A stretch of 64,000 nucleotides of DNA from an uncultured Verrucomicrobia subdivision 3 bacterium (GCA_903917705.1 CAIXBQ010000015.1:42429-106428); one strand, 5' to 3'; shown: positions 17,157 to 27,700, counted from the first letter of the stretch. The notes: generated by a model not told the origin, from the letters alone. Numbers and translations are program-made.

Positions 17157-17334
17157 ATCAATGGTCAGCAGCTTACCAGACGGCTGTAACTTCCTAACCA
17201 AAAAAGTGGCTGGGAAGATGTGTTTTTGGACTAAAGCCCAGTAAATCAACAAGTCAGCCGGTTGGCATCCCGGCGGCTTACGGTTAACTCGTCCGAACGC
17301 CCGCTGCGGTCGGCCAATAAATAAACGAACAACT

Positions 17335-17853
17335 ATGAATACTTCAACAACTCTCCCGAACCTTGCGCGGCGCGCACAACCATCACCCGCCGCGTGTCCA
17401 TCCGAGGTCGCCACGAATCGCAAGCGCGTTCTCATTGCCGAGGACGATGCCGTGGTGCGCGCCGCGCTGGCTGCCGTCCTTGAATCGGAAGGCTACGACG
17501 TGGACGTGGCGGCGGATGGCCGCCAAGCGGTTCTCCACGCCACCGCCCAGCCACCGGATCTCGTGCTGCTGGATCTGAACATGCCCAATGTGGACGGCTG
17601 GACGGCGTTCACGAAGCTCGACCATGTGTGTCCGCTGCTGCCGGTCATTATCATCACGGCGCGTCCGCACCAATACCCGGAAGCCGTGCGGCTGGGCGTG
17701 GATGCGTTCATGGAAAAGCCGCTCGATTTCCCGGTGCTGCTGCGGGCCATCCGCAAGTTCACGCACGAACCGGAAAAGCGGCACACCGAGCGCATCACCG
17801 ACCGCGGCTTCGTCACGCGGCTGTTAAACGGCAATAGCGCAAACCATTCCTGA
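17335..17853 (+). CDS. Receiver-only response regulator 1
   Basis: 172 residues with one CheY-like receiver (about residues 30-150): acidic pair IAEDDAVVR, phospho-Asp in VLLDLNMPNVDG, Thr in IIITARP, and Lys in FMEKPLD. A 30-residue Pro/Ala-rich N-terminal extension and a basic tail lack an output domain. Such stand-alone receivers work by protein contacts or phosphotransfer. One base separates it from a paralogous receiver gene. The nearest kinase gene is divergent (17156), so pairing is possible. No other clue to its target is visible. Confidence 0.88.
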   Translation: MNTSTTLPNLARRAQPSPAACPSEVATNRKRVLIAEDDAVVRAALAAVLESEGYDVDVAADGRQAVLHATAQPPDLVLLDLNMPNVDGWTAFTKLDHVCPLLPVIIITARPHQYPEAVRLGVDAFMEKPLDFPVLLRAIRKFTHEPEKRHTERITDRGFVTRLLNGNSANHS

Positions 17854-17854
17854 T

Positions 17855-18376
17855 ATGAAAGCCGCAACAAAATTCCCAAGCCGGAAACATGAGCCGATGG
17901 AGAAGCCGTCGCCTCGGACCGCGCGCCAGCGCATTCTGCTCGTGGATGACGACGCCGGCGTGCGCGGTTCACTCCATGACGTGCTGGTCGAGGAAGGCTA
18001 TCTGGTGATTCCCGCCAATGACGGCCAGCACGCGCTGGAACTCATCACCGTCAATTCCATTGACCTCGTGCTGCTTGATCTCAATATGCCGCGCAAGAAC
18101 GGCTGGGACACCTTTGAACACCTCAGCGCCGAGCATCCGCTTGTGCCGGTCGTCCTCATCACCGCGAGGCCAAACCAACTTTTCACGGCGGTAGGCTCGG
18201 GTGTGGGTGCACTGTTAGAAAAACCATTGGATATTCCCATTCTGCTCCAAACCATCACTCGATTGCTCACCGAATCGGACGAGACGCGCCTCGCCCGGCT
18301 CGCGGGGCGCGACGTGCCGTTCCGCTACGCCACCGGAAGAACTGGCCAGCCAGTGCAGCCCGGCGGCTCATCTTAA
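17855..18376 (+). CDS. Receiver-only response regulator 2
   Basis: 173 residues, clearly a paralogue of the preceding gene: LLVDDDAGVRGS, phospho-Asp in LVLLDLNMPRKNGWDTF, LITARPNQLF, and GALLEKPLDIPILL with the switch Lys. It has no output domain. The pair shares the unusual wording LDLNMPxxxGWxxF, so it arose by local duplication. It is followed seven bases later by the serpin gene on the same strand, so the serpin may be transcribed with the receivers. Confidence 0.88.
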   Translation: MKAATKFPSRKHEPMEKPSPRTARQRILLVDDDAGVRGSLHDVLVEEGYLVIPANDGQHALELITVNSIDLVLLDLNMPRKNGWDTFEHLSAEHPLVPVVLITARPNQLFTAVGSGVGALLEKPLDIPILLQTITRLLTESDETRLARLAGRDVPFRYATGRTGQPVQPGGSS

Positions 18377-18383
18377 ATGTCTT

Positions 18384-19586
18384 ATGAAAATTGCGCGATT
18401 AGGCTTGCTGGTATTGATCTGTAATACCGGGTTTTCAGCGTTGGCGGATGCGCCAGCCGATCAGGATAACTTGGCGGCGGCCAACACCGGTTTCGCCTTT
18501 GACTTGCTGAAACAAATCGCCGGCAAACAGCCCAGCGGCAATGTTTTCATTTCGCCTTACAGCGTTTCAACCGTTCTGCAAATGGTCAGCGACGGCGCGG
18601 CGGGCGTGACGAAACAGAAAATGGAAAGCGTTCTCCATGTGAACGGACTGGCCGCGCGGGACGCGGCTTGCAAAAGTTTGGATCAATCCATCACGAGCGG
18701 TCAGAACGATGCCACTCTGAACCTGGCCAATTCCATCTGGTATAAGCAGGGCGTCGAATTGAAACCCGAGTTTGTGGCTCGCAGCATTAATTATTTCCAG
18801 GCGAAAACCGGTGCGCTGGATTTTGCCAGCCCGCAATCGGCCAAAATCATCAATAACTGGGCGGAAGAAAATACTCACGGACGAATCAAAGACATCGTCC
18901 AATGGCCGATGAACCCGCTGACCCGCGTCATCCTTGCCAACGCGATTTATTTCAAGGGCCGCTGGGCGCACGAGTTTGACAAGCGCGCGACGAAGGATCG
19001 CGCGTTCACCCCGCCCGATGGAACTCAAATACAAGTTCCGATGATGCAGCAGCATGGGCACTTTGATTATTTTCAGGCGCAGGGATTTCAAGCCGTGCGC
19101 CTGCCCTATGCCGGCGGGCGTCTGCAAATGTGTCTCTTTCTTCCAGACAACGGTTCCGACATCAAAAAACTGCTTGCCAGCTTCGATGGCAGCGCCTGGC
19201 AAAGCAATACCCTGTCGCAATTTCGCGACCGCGAAGGCACGGTGGTGCTTCCGCGCTTCAAATTGAATTATGAAGTGACTTTGAACGAGCCGCTCGAAGT
19301 GCTGGGCATGAAGCGCGCCTTTTCCAATGCAGCGGACTTTTCGGCCATGTCCTCCGAGAAATTATTTTTGAGCGAGGTGAAGCAGAAAAGTTTTGTCGAA
19401 GTGAACGAGGAAGGAACCGAAGCGGCGGCGGTGACCACCGCCACGCTCCGCACCATGGCCGTGATGCGACCGAAAAATCCTTTTGAGATGATTCTGGATC
19501 GTCCGTTCTTCTTCGTGATTGGTGACAAAACCACGCGCTCCATTTTGTTCATGGGAATCGTCTCCAACCCAAGGCCAGGGTTTTGA
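18384..19586 (+). CDS. Secreted serpin (serine protease inhibitor)
   Basis: A 400-residue serpin with a signal peptide (MKIARLGLLVLICNTGFSALA). Family landmarks: NVFISPYSVSTVLQMVSDGAAG, NAIYFKGRWAHEFD, and the C-terminal DRPFFFVIGDKTTRSILFMGIVSNP. The reactive-loop hinge VNEEGTEAAAVTTAT (about residues 340-354) has small residues at P12-P9 and Thr at P14, as in inhibitory serpins. Counting from the hinge puts P1 at Met and P1' at Ala, a specificity expected for elastase- or chymotrypsin-like proteases; this is a prediction. Bacterial serpins are scattered in distribution, and this one probably acts in the periplasm or outside the cell. Confidence 0.95.
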   Translation: MKIARLGLLVLICNTGFSALADAPADQDNLAAANTGFAFDLLKQIAGKQPSGNVFISPYSVSTVLQMVSDGAAGVTKQKMESVLHVNGLAARDAACKSLDQSITSGQNDATLNLANSIWYKQGVELKPEFVARSINYFQAKTGALDFASPQSAKIINNWAEENTHGRIKDIVQWPMNPLTRVILANAIYFKGRWAHEFDKRATKDRAFTPPDGTQIQVPMMQQHGHFDYFQAQGFQAVRLPYAGGRLQMCLFLPDNGSDIKKLLASFDGSAWQSNTLSQFRDREGTVVLPRFKLNYEVTLNEPLEVLGMKRAFSNAADFSAMSSEKLFLSEVKQKSFVEVNEEGTEAAAVTTATLRTMAVMRPKNPFEMILDRPFFFVIGDKTTRSILFMGIVSNPRPGF

Positions 19587-19873
19587 AGTTTTATCCCTGT
19601 TTCGCTGGCGGTGTTTGGCGATTTATACCGTGCGGTGATGCAAAACATCCGGGGGATTTTTCCATCACAACATTCATCAGAAGCAGCGCCGCAAAGCGGC
19701 AACTCGACCGGCCTGCGCAAGCCGCCTCATTTTGCCAGCTTGCGCCATTAAAAATTACTGGATCAGATTACAAGACTGTCATCGCCCCTTCAGGCGGCGT
19801 TAACGAACAGGTGGTTTAATGATTGGCGTCAAACTTGGCTGGCATGACGCCCGCCGAAAAAACAAAACACAAA

Positions 19874-20359
19874 ATGAAAAAAATAATCATCATCGGGATG
19901 GCTGCGGCCATCGTCACCACGTTCGCCACGACATCGTTCGCGGGCGACGAGAAGGAAGTTAAGATCACGATGGATAAAGTTCCAGCAGCCGTGCAGAAGG
20001 CGGTAAAGGAGTTTGCCACCGACGCCGAGATCAAAGGCATTGAGGACAGCGACGTGGACGGCACCAAGGTCATTGAGTTCGACATTGAAAAGAACGGCAA
20101 GACCTCCGAAGTTGCCTTCCTTCCTGACGGCAAGCTGTTCAGCACCGAGGCGGAAGTTGCGCTGACGGACTGCCCGGAAGCCGTGCAAAAAACCATTGCC
20201 AAAATCAGCGAGGACGCCACGGCGGGCAAGCCGGAGAAAATCGTTCAAGAAGGCAAGACCAGCTACGAAATCGTCATTGAGAAGAAGGGCAAGAAAATCG
20301 AATACAGGATCTCGCCTGAAGGCAAAGTCACCGGCAAGGAAGAAGTCGGCAAGGACTAA
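19874..20359 (+). CDS. Periplasmic PepSY-like protein
   Basis: 161 residues from ATG 19874, with a signal peptide (KKIIIIGMAAAIVTTFATTSFAG). The mature part contains two related segments, VPAAVQKAVKEFATDAEIKGIE...KVIEFDIEKNG and CPEAVQKTIAKIS...TSYEIVIEKKGKK, the duplicated helix-plus-sheet pattern of PepSY-like proteins (PF11396 type). These often sit beside two-component systems and may sense or inhibit in the periplasm. The CusRS-like regulator pair follows 70 bp downstream. The 287 bp between the serpin and this gene hold no other gene I can support. Confidence 0.75.
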   Translation: MKKIIIIGMAAAIVTTFATTSFAGDEKEVKITMDKVPAAVQKAVKEFATDAEIKGIEDSDVDGTKVIEFDIEKNGKTSEVAFLPDGKLFSTEAEVALTDCPEAVQKTIAKISEDATAGKPEKIVQEGKTSYEIVIEKKGKKIEYRISPEGKVTGKEEVGKD

Positions 20360-20429
20360 AAGTATTACCGCAAACGAACCGGCGGCGGGTTTTGCTCGTC
20401 GTCGGTTTCGTTTGCGACACAATCAACTC

Positions 20430-21104
20430 ATGCGCATCCTCGTCGTGGAAGATGAAAAGAAAACGGCCTCGTTCATCCGCAAGGCATTGCAGGCGGAAAG
20501 TTTCGCCGTGGATGTCTGCCACAACGGCGACGACGCGCTGGCCGCCGCCAGCACCACTCCGTTCGACGTCGTCGTGCTCGACATCATGCTGCCGGGCCGC
20601 GACGGCTTGAGCGTGCTGCGACAGTTGCGGACACGGAAAGTTTCCACGCCGGTGCTGCTCCTTTCCGCCCGCGGCGAGGTGAATGAGCGCGTCGAAGGCC
20701 TGAATGCCGGCGCGGATGATTATCTGCCCAAACCGTTTGAACTGACCGAACTCGTGGCCCGCGTGCGCGCCCTCACGCGGCGCGGCGGCGAAAATAAATC
20801 TACTCTCTTACGCGTGGCCGATTTGACGCTCGACACCCTCACCCACAAGGCGCAACGCGGCGGCGCAACCATCGAGTTGACCGCGCGCGAGTATCGGTTG
20901 CTGGAATTTCTCATGGGTTCGGCAGACCGCCCATGTGGGCGCATGATGATTCTCGAAAAAGTCTGGGACTATGATTTTGATCCCGGCACGAATCTCGTGG
21001 ATGTTTACATCCGCCGCCTGCGCGAAAAAATTGACGCCAATTTCCAGCCCAAGCTGCTGCAAACCATTCGCGGATCAGGTTATATGTTGAAGGAAGCGCC
21101 ATGA
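20430..21104 (+). CDS. OmpR-family response regulator (CusR-like)
   Basis: 224 residues from ATG 20430; the track's longer frame begins inside the preceding gene. Receiver: VVEDEKKTASFI, phospho-Asp in VVVLDIMLPGRDG, LLSARG, and LPKPFELTEL. Output: winged helix with ELTAREYRLLEFLM, GRMMILEKVWDYDFDPGTNLVDVYIRRLREK and IRGSGYML, matching CusR/PcoR regulators closely. The stop overlaps the kinase start (ATGA). Downstream genes encode a complete RND efflux system, so it probably activates cusCBA-type genes in response to copper, silver or another toxic metal. Confidence 0.92.
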   Translation: MRILVVEDEKKTASFIRKALQAESFAVDVCHNGDDALAAASTTPFDVVVLDIMLPGRDGLSVLRQLRTRKVSTPVLLLSARGEVNERVEGLNAGADDYLPKPFELTELVARVRALTRRGGENKSTLLRVADLTLDTLTHKAQRGGATIELTAREYRLLEFLMGSADRPCGRMMILEKVWDYDFDPGTNLVDVYIRRLREKIDANFQPKLLQTIRGSGYMLKEAP

Positions 21105-22210
21105 CCATCCGCACCCGCTTGAGTTTGTGGTATGCCACCGTGATGTTTATCGCGCTGATGGTCATGGGCGTGCTGCTTTATTATCAACTCGTCATCGAGC
21201 CGCGTCAGGAAGCCCGCCAGCACCAACAGGAACAAAACGAAGAAACCGTTGACCCGGATGTTTTTGAAGATGTGACGGGCATCATGCTGTGGTGCGGGGT
21301 GCCGGCGACGTTGCTGGCGCTGGTCGGCGGCTGGTGGCTCATGAAGAAATCACTCACGCCCATCGCCAGCCTGACGCAGGCGACGAGAAAAATCACCGCG
21401 CAAAATCTTGGGGAACGACTGCCACGCACGCACAACGGCGACGAACTGGACGAGCTGACGGAAGTTCACAACGCCATGCTCGCCCGGCTGGATGATTCGT
21501 TCAACCGTATCCACGAATTCACCTTGCACGCCTCGCATGAATTGAAAACACCGCTCACCGTGCTGCGCGGCGAAACGGAAACCGTCTTGCGCGATGAATC
21601 CCTTTCGACTAGCGAACGCGAACGCGCCGTCAGCCAGCTTGATGAATTGCGCCGCCTTGCGCGCATCGTGGACGGCCTCACCCTGCTGGCCAAAGCCGAT
21701 GCGGGCCAGATCCCGCTGGCCAGGGAGCCGGTGAATTTGGCGGAGCTTGTCCGCGACAATTTTGCCGACCTGCAAATCCTCGCCGAGTCGCAAAACCTCA
21801 AAGTTGAATTGGAAAGCTGTGAAGAATTGTTCGTGCGCGGAGACCGGCATCGTCTGCGCCAACTCTTGCTGAACCTTGCGGACAATGCCGTGAAATACAA
21901 CCAGCCGCAGGGCGGCGTGACGATTAACCTGCGCCGTTCCGGCGAACTAGCTGAACTTACCATCACCAACACCGGCGCGGGCATTACGGCGGAAATTGTG
22001 CCGCGTGTTTTCGACCGGTTCTTTCGCGGCGATCCCTCGCATGGTAACACCGTTGATGGCTGTGGTCTTGGTTTGAGCATTGCACAATGGATTGTTGCCG
22101 CGCACGGCGGCACCATTGGACTGGTCTCCCGACCGGGGACATTAACCACGGTGACGGTGCGGTTGCCGTTGGCGCCATCCCCGGCGGTCGCAACGAAATT
22201 GCCGGTTTAA
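21101..22210 (+). CDS. Sensor histidine kinase (CusS-like)
   Basis: 369 residues: TM1 about 10-30 (WYATVMFIALMVMGVLLYYQ), a very short periplasmic loop (about 30 residues, acidic and Gln-rich), TM2 about 62-82, HAMP (SLTPIASLTQATRKI), H-box TLHASHELKTPLTVL, N-box LLNLADNAVKYN and G-boxes TGAGITAEIVP and GCGLGLSIA. The small loop lacks the CusS His/Met copper sites, so direct periplasmic metal sensing in the CusS manner is doubtful. It is coupled to its regulator by ATGA overlap and followed 27 bp later by the efflux genes. Confidence 0.92.
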   Translation: MTIRTRLSLWYATVMFIALMVMGVLLYYQLVIEPRQEARQHQQEQNEETVDPDVFEDVTGIMLWCGVPATLLALVGGWWLMKKSLTPIASLTQATRKITAQNLGERLPRTHNGDELDELTEVHNAMLARLDDSFNRIHEFTLHASHELKTPLTVLRGETETVLRDESLSTSERERAVSQLDELRRLARIVDGLTLLAKADAGQIPLAREPVNLAELVRDNFADLQILAESQNLKVELESCEELFVRGDRHRLRQLLLNLADNAVKYNQPQGGVTINLRRSGELAELTITNTGAGITAEIVPRVFDRFFRGDPSHGNTVDGCGLGLSIAQWIVAAHGGTIGLVSRPGTLTTVTVRLPLAPSPAVATKLPV

Positions 22211-22237
22211 GCAGCAATTGAGACGAGTTCATTAACC

Positions 22238-23650
22238 ATGTCCAATTTTTTCAAATCCATTTCCTTGCTCATCATCGTCGGAGTGACGGGCTGTCAGTCG
22301 TATCACCCGGTGCCGCTTGATTCCAGCAGCGTTGAGCGCGCACTGAAACCGCCAGACGAACAGGCGTTGCAACTCGCCGCCCAGCAGTTGCATCACCCGC
22401 TGCTTGAGCCGGTTCAGCTTGATTTTAATGCGGGGTTGTCGCCGGACACCGCCGCCGTGCTGGCGGTGTTGATCAATCCCAGCTTGCGGGCGTTGCGGGA
22501 CGAACGCGGTCTGGCGCAGGCGCAGTTGCAACAGGCCGGATTGCTCCCCAACCCGCAACTAACTTACAGCCTTGACCAACCGGCATTTGGCAGCACGGCG
22601 GGGACCGTAAGCGCTTACGGTCTCGGCTTGAGCTGGGACACACAACAATTGATCACCCGTTCCGCGCGGGTGCAGGCGGCGCAGCGGCAACAAAAGGCGG
22701 TTGATCTCAACATCGCCTGGCAGGAATGGCAGGTGGCCGAAACCGCCAAGACCGCCGTCTATCAACTGGTCGCGCTGGAGCAACAAACCGCCTTGGTGAC
22801 CGGGATGGATCAACGGCTCGCGAAGAATCTTGATCTCGTTCGTCAGGCGGCCAAGGCCGGACAGATGACAGGCTTGGATTTGTCCGCTGCGGAAACGGCC
22901 GTCAGCCAGGCCCGCGCCAACCGGCTGGTGCTCGATAAACAAACCATCCAGCAACGGCTCGAACTCAACCGGCTGCTCGGTCTGCCGCCCGAATCGCCGA
23001 TTAAATTACAGGCGGATATTTTGTTGCCGACGCAATTAGATGTGCCGTCCGCGTTAACATTGGGTGCGGGTCTGGAGCAACGACGGCTTGACCTTGTGGC
23101 CTTGCAATTGGGTTACGCGAGTCAGGAGGCCACGGTGCGTGCGGCTATTCTCGCCCAGTTTCCCAAGCTCAATCTGGGCATCAATCGCGCCCGTGACACC
23201 GGCAATGTCGGCACGATGGGTTTCGGCGTCGGCCTAGAGCTGCCGGTGTTCGACCGCAGCCAGGGAGTCATCGCACAGGAACGCGCCACGCGGCAAAGGC
23301 TGTTTGATGAATACGTCAATCGTGTCTTCGAGGCGCGGGCGGAAATTGCCCGATTGCTGGCCGAAGCGCTGTCGCTGAACGAGCAGATTCAAACCGCAAT
23401 GGCGGCGAATGCCGGTCTGGAGCGGCTGGAACAGGCTTATCGCACCGCCTTGAATTCCGGGCAGGCGGATGTGTTGAGTTATTACACGGCGTGGAACAAC
23501 GTCACGCAAAACCGCGTGGCCGTGCTGACGCTCAAGGAACAATTGTTGCAGACGCGGATCGCCTTGGAACTGGCCAGCGGCCGCTATCGGCTGGACGAGG
23601 GAGCGCCGTCGCCGGTTCCGGCATTCAGCCCAACCAAAGAAATTAAATGA
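22238..23650 (+). CDS. Outer-membrane efflux lipoprotein (CusC/TolC type)
   Basis: 470 residues. The N-terminus is a lipoprotein signal with lipobox VTGC at residues 16-19, so it should be lipid-anchored. The body contains the two OEP repeats, each with a long coiled-coil hairpin (for example ALRDERGLAQAQLQQAGLLPNPQL and GMDQRLAKNLDLVRQAAKAG). It forms the outer-membrane duct of the tripartite pump with the next two genes. The stop overlaps the adaptor start (ATGA). Confidence 0.9.
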   Translation: MSNFFKSISLLIIVGVTGCQSYHPVPLDSSSVERALKPPDEQALQLAAQQLHHPLLEPVQLDFNAGLSPDTAAVLAVLINPSLRALRDERGLAQAQLQQAGLLPNPQLTYSLDQPAFGSTAGTVSAYGLGLSWDTQQLITRSARVQAAQRQQKAVDLNIAWQEWQVAETAKTAVYQLVALEQQTALVTGMDQRLAKNLDLVRQAAKAGQMTGLDLSAAETAVSQARANRLVLDKQTIQQRLELNRLLGLPPESPIKLQADILLPTQLDVPSALTLGAGLEQRRLDLVALQLGYASQEATVRAAILAQFPKLNLGINRARDTGNVGTMGFGVGLELPVFDRSQGVIAQERATRQRLFDEYVNRVFEARAEIARLLAEALSLNEQIQTAMAANAGLERLEQAYRTALNSGQADVLSYYTAWNNVTQNRVAVLTLKEQLLQTRIALELASGRYRLDEGAPSPVPAFSPTKEIK

Positions 23651-24738
23651 AAGCTACGAAGTGGATAGGTTTGATTGTAATTGCCGTCGTCATGGCGCTC
23701 GGCGGTTACTGGTTTGCCGCACATAACAAAAGCAATGCGGCGGAGCCGGGGGAGGTTGCGCCCGCCGCCGATGCCGGCCCCGTTGTCAAAGTCAGTGTGA
23801 CGCCGCTGCGCGCGGGTTCGATTGACGAAACCTTTTCGGCCTTCGGCACGTTGCTGGCGGCTCCCGGCGAAGCAAACTCCGCCAGTGCGCCGTTTGAATG
23901 CCGGGTGCGCAAGGTGTTTGTCTCCGCCGGACTGGAGGTGGCCACGAATGCACCGCTGTTGGAAATCGAGGCCAGCCCGGACACCAAACTGCAACTGGAG
24001 CAGGCGCGCAGCGAACGTGACAGCGCCACGAACCAGCTCCAAATGCTGGAGCAGCGGATCGAATTGAAACTGGCGACCAAACCGGATTTGCTGGTGGCCC
24101 AGCAGCGCGTGCATGATGCCTCCTTGCGCGTAGCCAGTTTGGAGCAACGTGGCGCGGGTGGCCCGCAGATCATTTGCGCGACGGCGGGCGGGATGGTCAG
24201 CCAGATTTTTGCGCAGCCCGGCCAGATCGTCGCCGCCGGCGCGGTGCTGGTTGAAACCATCGGCGCGAACCAGGTCGCGGTGCGGCTGGGGCTGGAAACC
24301 CAGGACGCGGCCCATTTGCAAACCGGTCAGTCCGTTCGCCTGTTGCCGGTGAATGGCACCCAACCGCTCGCTGTGACGGGCCAGGTGCAATGGATTACCC
24401 GGGCGGTCAACGCGCAGACCCGCTTGGTGGACATCTTCGTCAAGCCGGCGGCGGACTCCCATTTGCTGCTGAATGAATATGTGGAAGGACAAATCGTCAT
24501 AGATTCCACCAACGCGCTCATCGTGCCCCGCGCCGCCGCTTTGCCAGAAGACGATCATTATGTTTTGTTCACCGTGGACAAAGGTCATGCCGTGCGGCAC
24601 GTCGTGACGATTGGTTTGGAAAACGCCCAGGAAGTTCAAGTAACCGGTGACGGGCTAGCGGCCGGACAGCCAGTCGTGACGGTTGGCAACAGTCAATTGC
24701 AGGACGGCATGGCCGTGGAAACGGGGTCGGGCCAATGA
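23647..24738 (+). CDS. RND efflux periplasmic adaptor (MFP)
   Basis: 363 residues: signal-anchor (WIGLIVIAVVMALGGYWFA), lipoyl half near GLEVATNAPLLEIEA, a short alpha-hairpin (about 110-160), the second lipoyl half ATAGGMVSQIFAQPGQIVAAGAVLVE, and beta-barrel and membrane-proximal domains. There are no Met/His-rich metal sites of the CusB type. It links the lipoprotein channel and the RND pump encoded on either side, overlapping each by four bases. The hairpin is shorter than that of the ABC-type adaptor at 6597. Confidence 0.9.
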   Translation: MKATKWIGLIVIAVVMALGGYWFAAHNKSNAAEPGEVAPAADAGPVVKVSVTPLRAGSIDETFSAFGTLLAAPGEANSASAPFECRVRKVFVSAGLEVATNAPLLEIEASPDTKLQLEQARSERDSATNQLQMLEQRIELKLATKPDLLVAQQRVHDASLRVASLEQRGAGGPQIICATAGGMVSQIFAQPGQIVAAGAVLVETIGANQVAVRLGLETQDAAHLQTGQSVRLLPVNGTQPLAVTGQVQWITRAVNAQTRLVDIFVKPAADSHLLLNEYVEGQIVIDSTNALIVPRAAALPEDDHYVLFTVDKGHAVRHVVTIGLENAQEVQVTGDGLAAGQPVVTVGNSQLQDGMAVETGSGQ

Positions 24739-27700
24739 ACTTCACCAAATGGGTGCAATCGCACCATCGCTCGATCCTGTTTTTGATGGCGGCGTTCGGC
24801 GTGGCCGGACTGTTCAGCAGCTTGAGCCTGCCAGTCAGCTTGTTTCCACAGGTGGATTTCCCCCGCGTCGTGGTGAGCCTCGATGCTGGCAACCGGCCCG
24901 CCGAACGCATGGCCATCGAGGTGACAACGCCCGTTGAACAGGCGATTCGCGCCGTGCCCGGCGTGCGCAGCGTGCGTTCCACCACCAGTCGCGGCAGCGC
25001 CGAGGTTTCCATCAATTTCGACTGGGGCGCGGACATGGTGGCGGCCATGTTGCAAACCGAGTCCGCCATCAACCAGGTGGTCAGTTCGTTGCCAGCCGGC
25101 ACGACCTTTGAGGTGCGGCGCATGGACCCGACGGTGTTTCCCGTGCTCGGCTACAGTCTGGTTTCCGACACGCATTCGCTGGTCGAGCTGCGCGACCTCG
25201 CGCTCTACCAAATGCGGCCCGTGCTTTCGACGGTGACCGGGGTTTCCCGCATAGCCGTGCAAGGCGGGGCGACGGAGGAATATCAAGTGATGGTAAACCC
25301 GGCCAAGCTGGATGCCCTCGGCATGAGCCTCGATGATGTGGCCGGCGCCCTGTCGGCGGCCAACATCATCACGGCCGTCGGACGGTTGGAAGAACACAAC
25401 AAACTTTATTTGATTCTGTCCGATACGCAGTTTCGCAACTTCGAGCAGATCGGGCGCACCATCCTGCGTTCCAGCGCCAGCGGATTTGTCCGGCTCGCCG
25501 ATGTCGCGACCATCAGCCAAAGCACGACCCCGCAATGGACGCGTGTAACCGCCGACGGGCATGACGCCGTGCTGGTGCAGGTCTATCAACAACCGGGTGG
25601 CAACACGGTGAACATCGCCAAACAAATCAAGGCCAAGCTGGCCGGATTGCAAAAGCGCCTGCCAGCGGATGTCCGCATCGCCAACTGGTATGACCAGAGC
25701 GAGCTGATTGTTTCCGCCGCCGCCAGCGTGCGCGATGCCATTATCATCGGCGTGATTTTTGCCGCGCTCGTGCTGCTGCTGTTCCTGCGCAACCTGAAAG
25801 TCACGCTGATCGCAGCCATCACCGTGCCGATGGTGCTCGCCGCCACGGTGCTGCTGCTTTCGCTGCTCCACATGAGTTTCAACATCATGACGCTTGGCGG
25901 AATGGCGGCGGCGGTGGCTCTCATTGTGGATGACGCGGTGGTGATGATTGAACACATCATCCGCCGGTTGCGTGGCGGCACCGGGCATTACCGGGAACGG
26001 GTCATGGCGGCGGCCAGCGAATTCACCCGGCCACTAGCCGGTTCGTCCGCCTCCACGATCATCATCTTCGCGCCGCTGGCGTTTTTGTCGGGTGTGACTG
26101 GCGCATTTTTCAAGGCGTTGTCGTTGACCATGGCGGCGAGCCTCATCATTTCCTTTCTCATCGCGTGGCTGTCCGTGCCATTGCTCGCGCTGCATTTGTT
26201 GCGGCAGAAAGACGCCGACCAAAAGGAAGGCGGTGCATGGACGGACCGGATGCTGCGCGGCTACGATTGGCTGATGCGCCGGATTTTGCCCCGGCCGTGG
26301 TTGATCTTGCTGGTGATTGTGCCGCTGCTGGGAGCCGGGTGGTTGAGCTATCGGAACACCGGTTCGGGCTTCATGCCTTCCATGGATGAAGGCGGTTTCA
26401 TCCTTGATTACGTCGCACCGCCGGGCATGTCACTCACGGAAACGGATCGGTTGCTGCGACAGGTGGAAACGATTCTGCGGGCCACGCCCGAAGTGCAGAC
26501 CTATTCACGACGCACCGGTTTGCAATTGGGCGGCGGCATTACGGAAGCCAACCAAGGCGATTTTTTTGTGCGGCTTAAACCACTGCCGCGCCGGAACATT
26601 GAGGCGGTCATGGACGAGGTGCGCCAGCACATTGAGCAATCCGTGCCGGGGCTGGAGGTTGAAATGGCGCTGTTGATGGAGGATTTGATCGGCGACCTGA
26701 CCGCCGTGCCGCAGCCCATCGAGATCAAATTGTTTTCCGATGATTACGAAGCGCTGCGCCAACTCGCGCCGAAAGTCGCCGACGCCGTGGGCAAAGTGTC
26801 GGGCGTGGTGGACGTGAAGGATGGCATTGTTCTCGCCGGTGACGCCTTGGACATCCGGGTGGATCGGGAAAAGGCCGCGCTGGAAGGCGTCGCCCCGGAA
26901 ACAGTCACCAAAATGCTGGACGCCTATCTGGAAGGCTCCGTCACCACCGAGGTGCAGCAGGGGCCGAAGATGATTGGCGTGCGGGTCTGGATTCCGCATA
27001 CGAATCGCAGCCTCACCCGCGATTTGGAAATACTTCGCCTGCGGGCGCCGGACGGTCATCTGTTCCCGCTCCAGCGCGTCGCCAGCATCACGGTCATCAC
27101 CGGGCAACCGGAGATCACGCGCGACGATTTGAAGCAGATGGTCGCCGTAACCGGGCGCATCACCGGACGCGATTTGGGTTCGACGATTCGGGATGTGACC
27201 GCAATTCTAAATCAGCCAGGCTATTTCCCACCGGGCACTTACTACACCTTGGGCGGACTATACGAACAACAACGCATCGCCTTTCGCGGCCTGCTGGCCG
27301 TATTCGCCTCGGCGGTGGTGCTGGTCTATGTGCTGCTCCTGTTTCTCTATGAAAGTTTCCGCGTGGCCATTGCGATGCTGCTGACGACACTGCTGGCCGT
27401 GGCCGCCGTCTTCATCGGGCTTTGGTTGACCCATACCGAATTAAACATCACCGCGATGATGGGCATGACCATGGTTGTAGGCATCGTGACGGAAGTGGCC
27501 ATTTTCTATTATTCCGAATATCACGAGATGGCAACGGCGATTCTGCCGCACGAACGATTGATATTGGCTGGGAAAAACCGGATGCGGCCGATTGCCATGA
27601 CCACGCTGGCGGCGATCCTCGCGTTGCTGCCGCTGGCACTGGGCATCGGTCAGGGCGCGGCCATGGAACAACCGCTGGCCATCGCCATCATCGCCGGCCT

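Noticed and set aside
17190-17225. CTGTAACTTCC followed by GTGGCTGGG on the plus strand, a possible seventh ECF site
   Set aside because: The spacing is 17 rather than 15 and the -10 block lacks TCRRT.
24693-25988. Minus-strand ORF of 431 codons
   Set aside because: Shadow of the RND pump gene; the plus-strand frame carries the conserved motifs.
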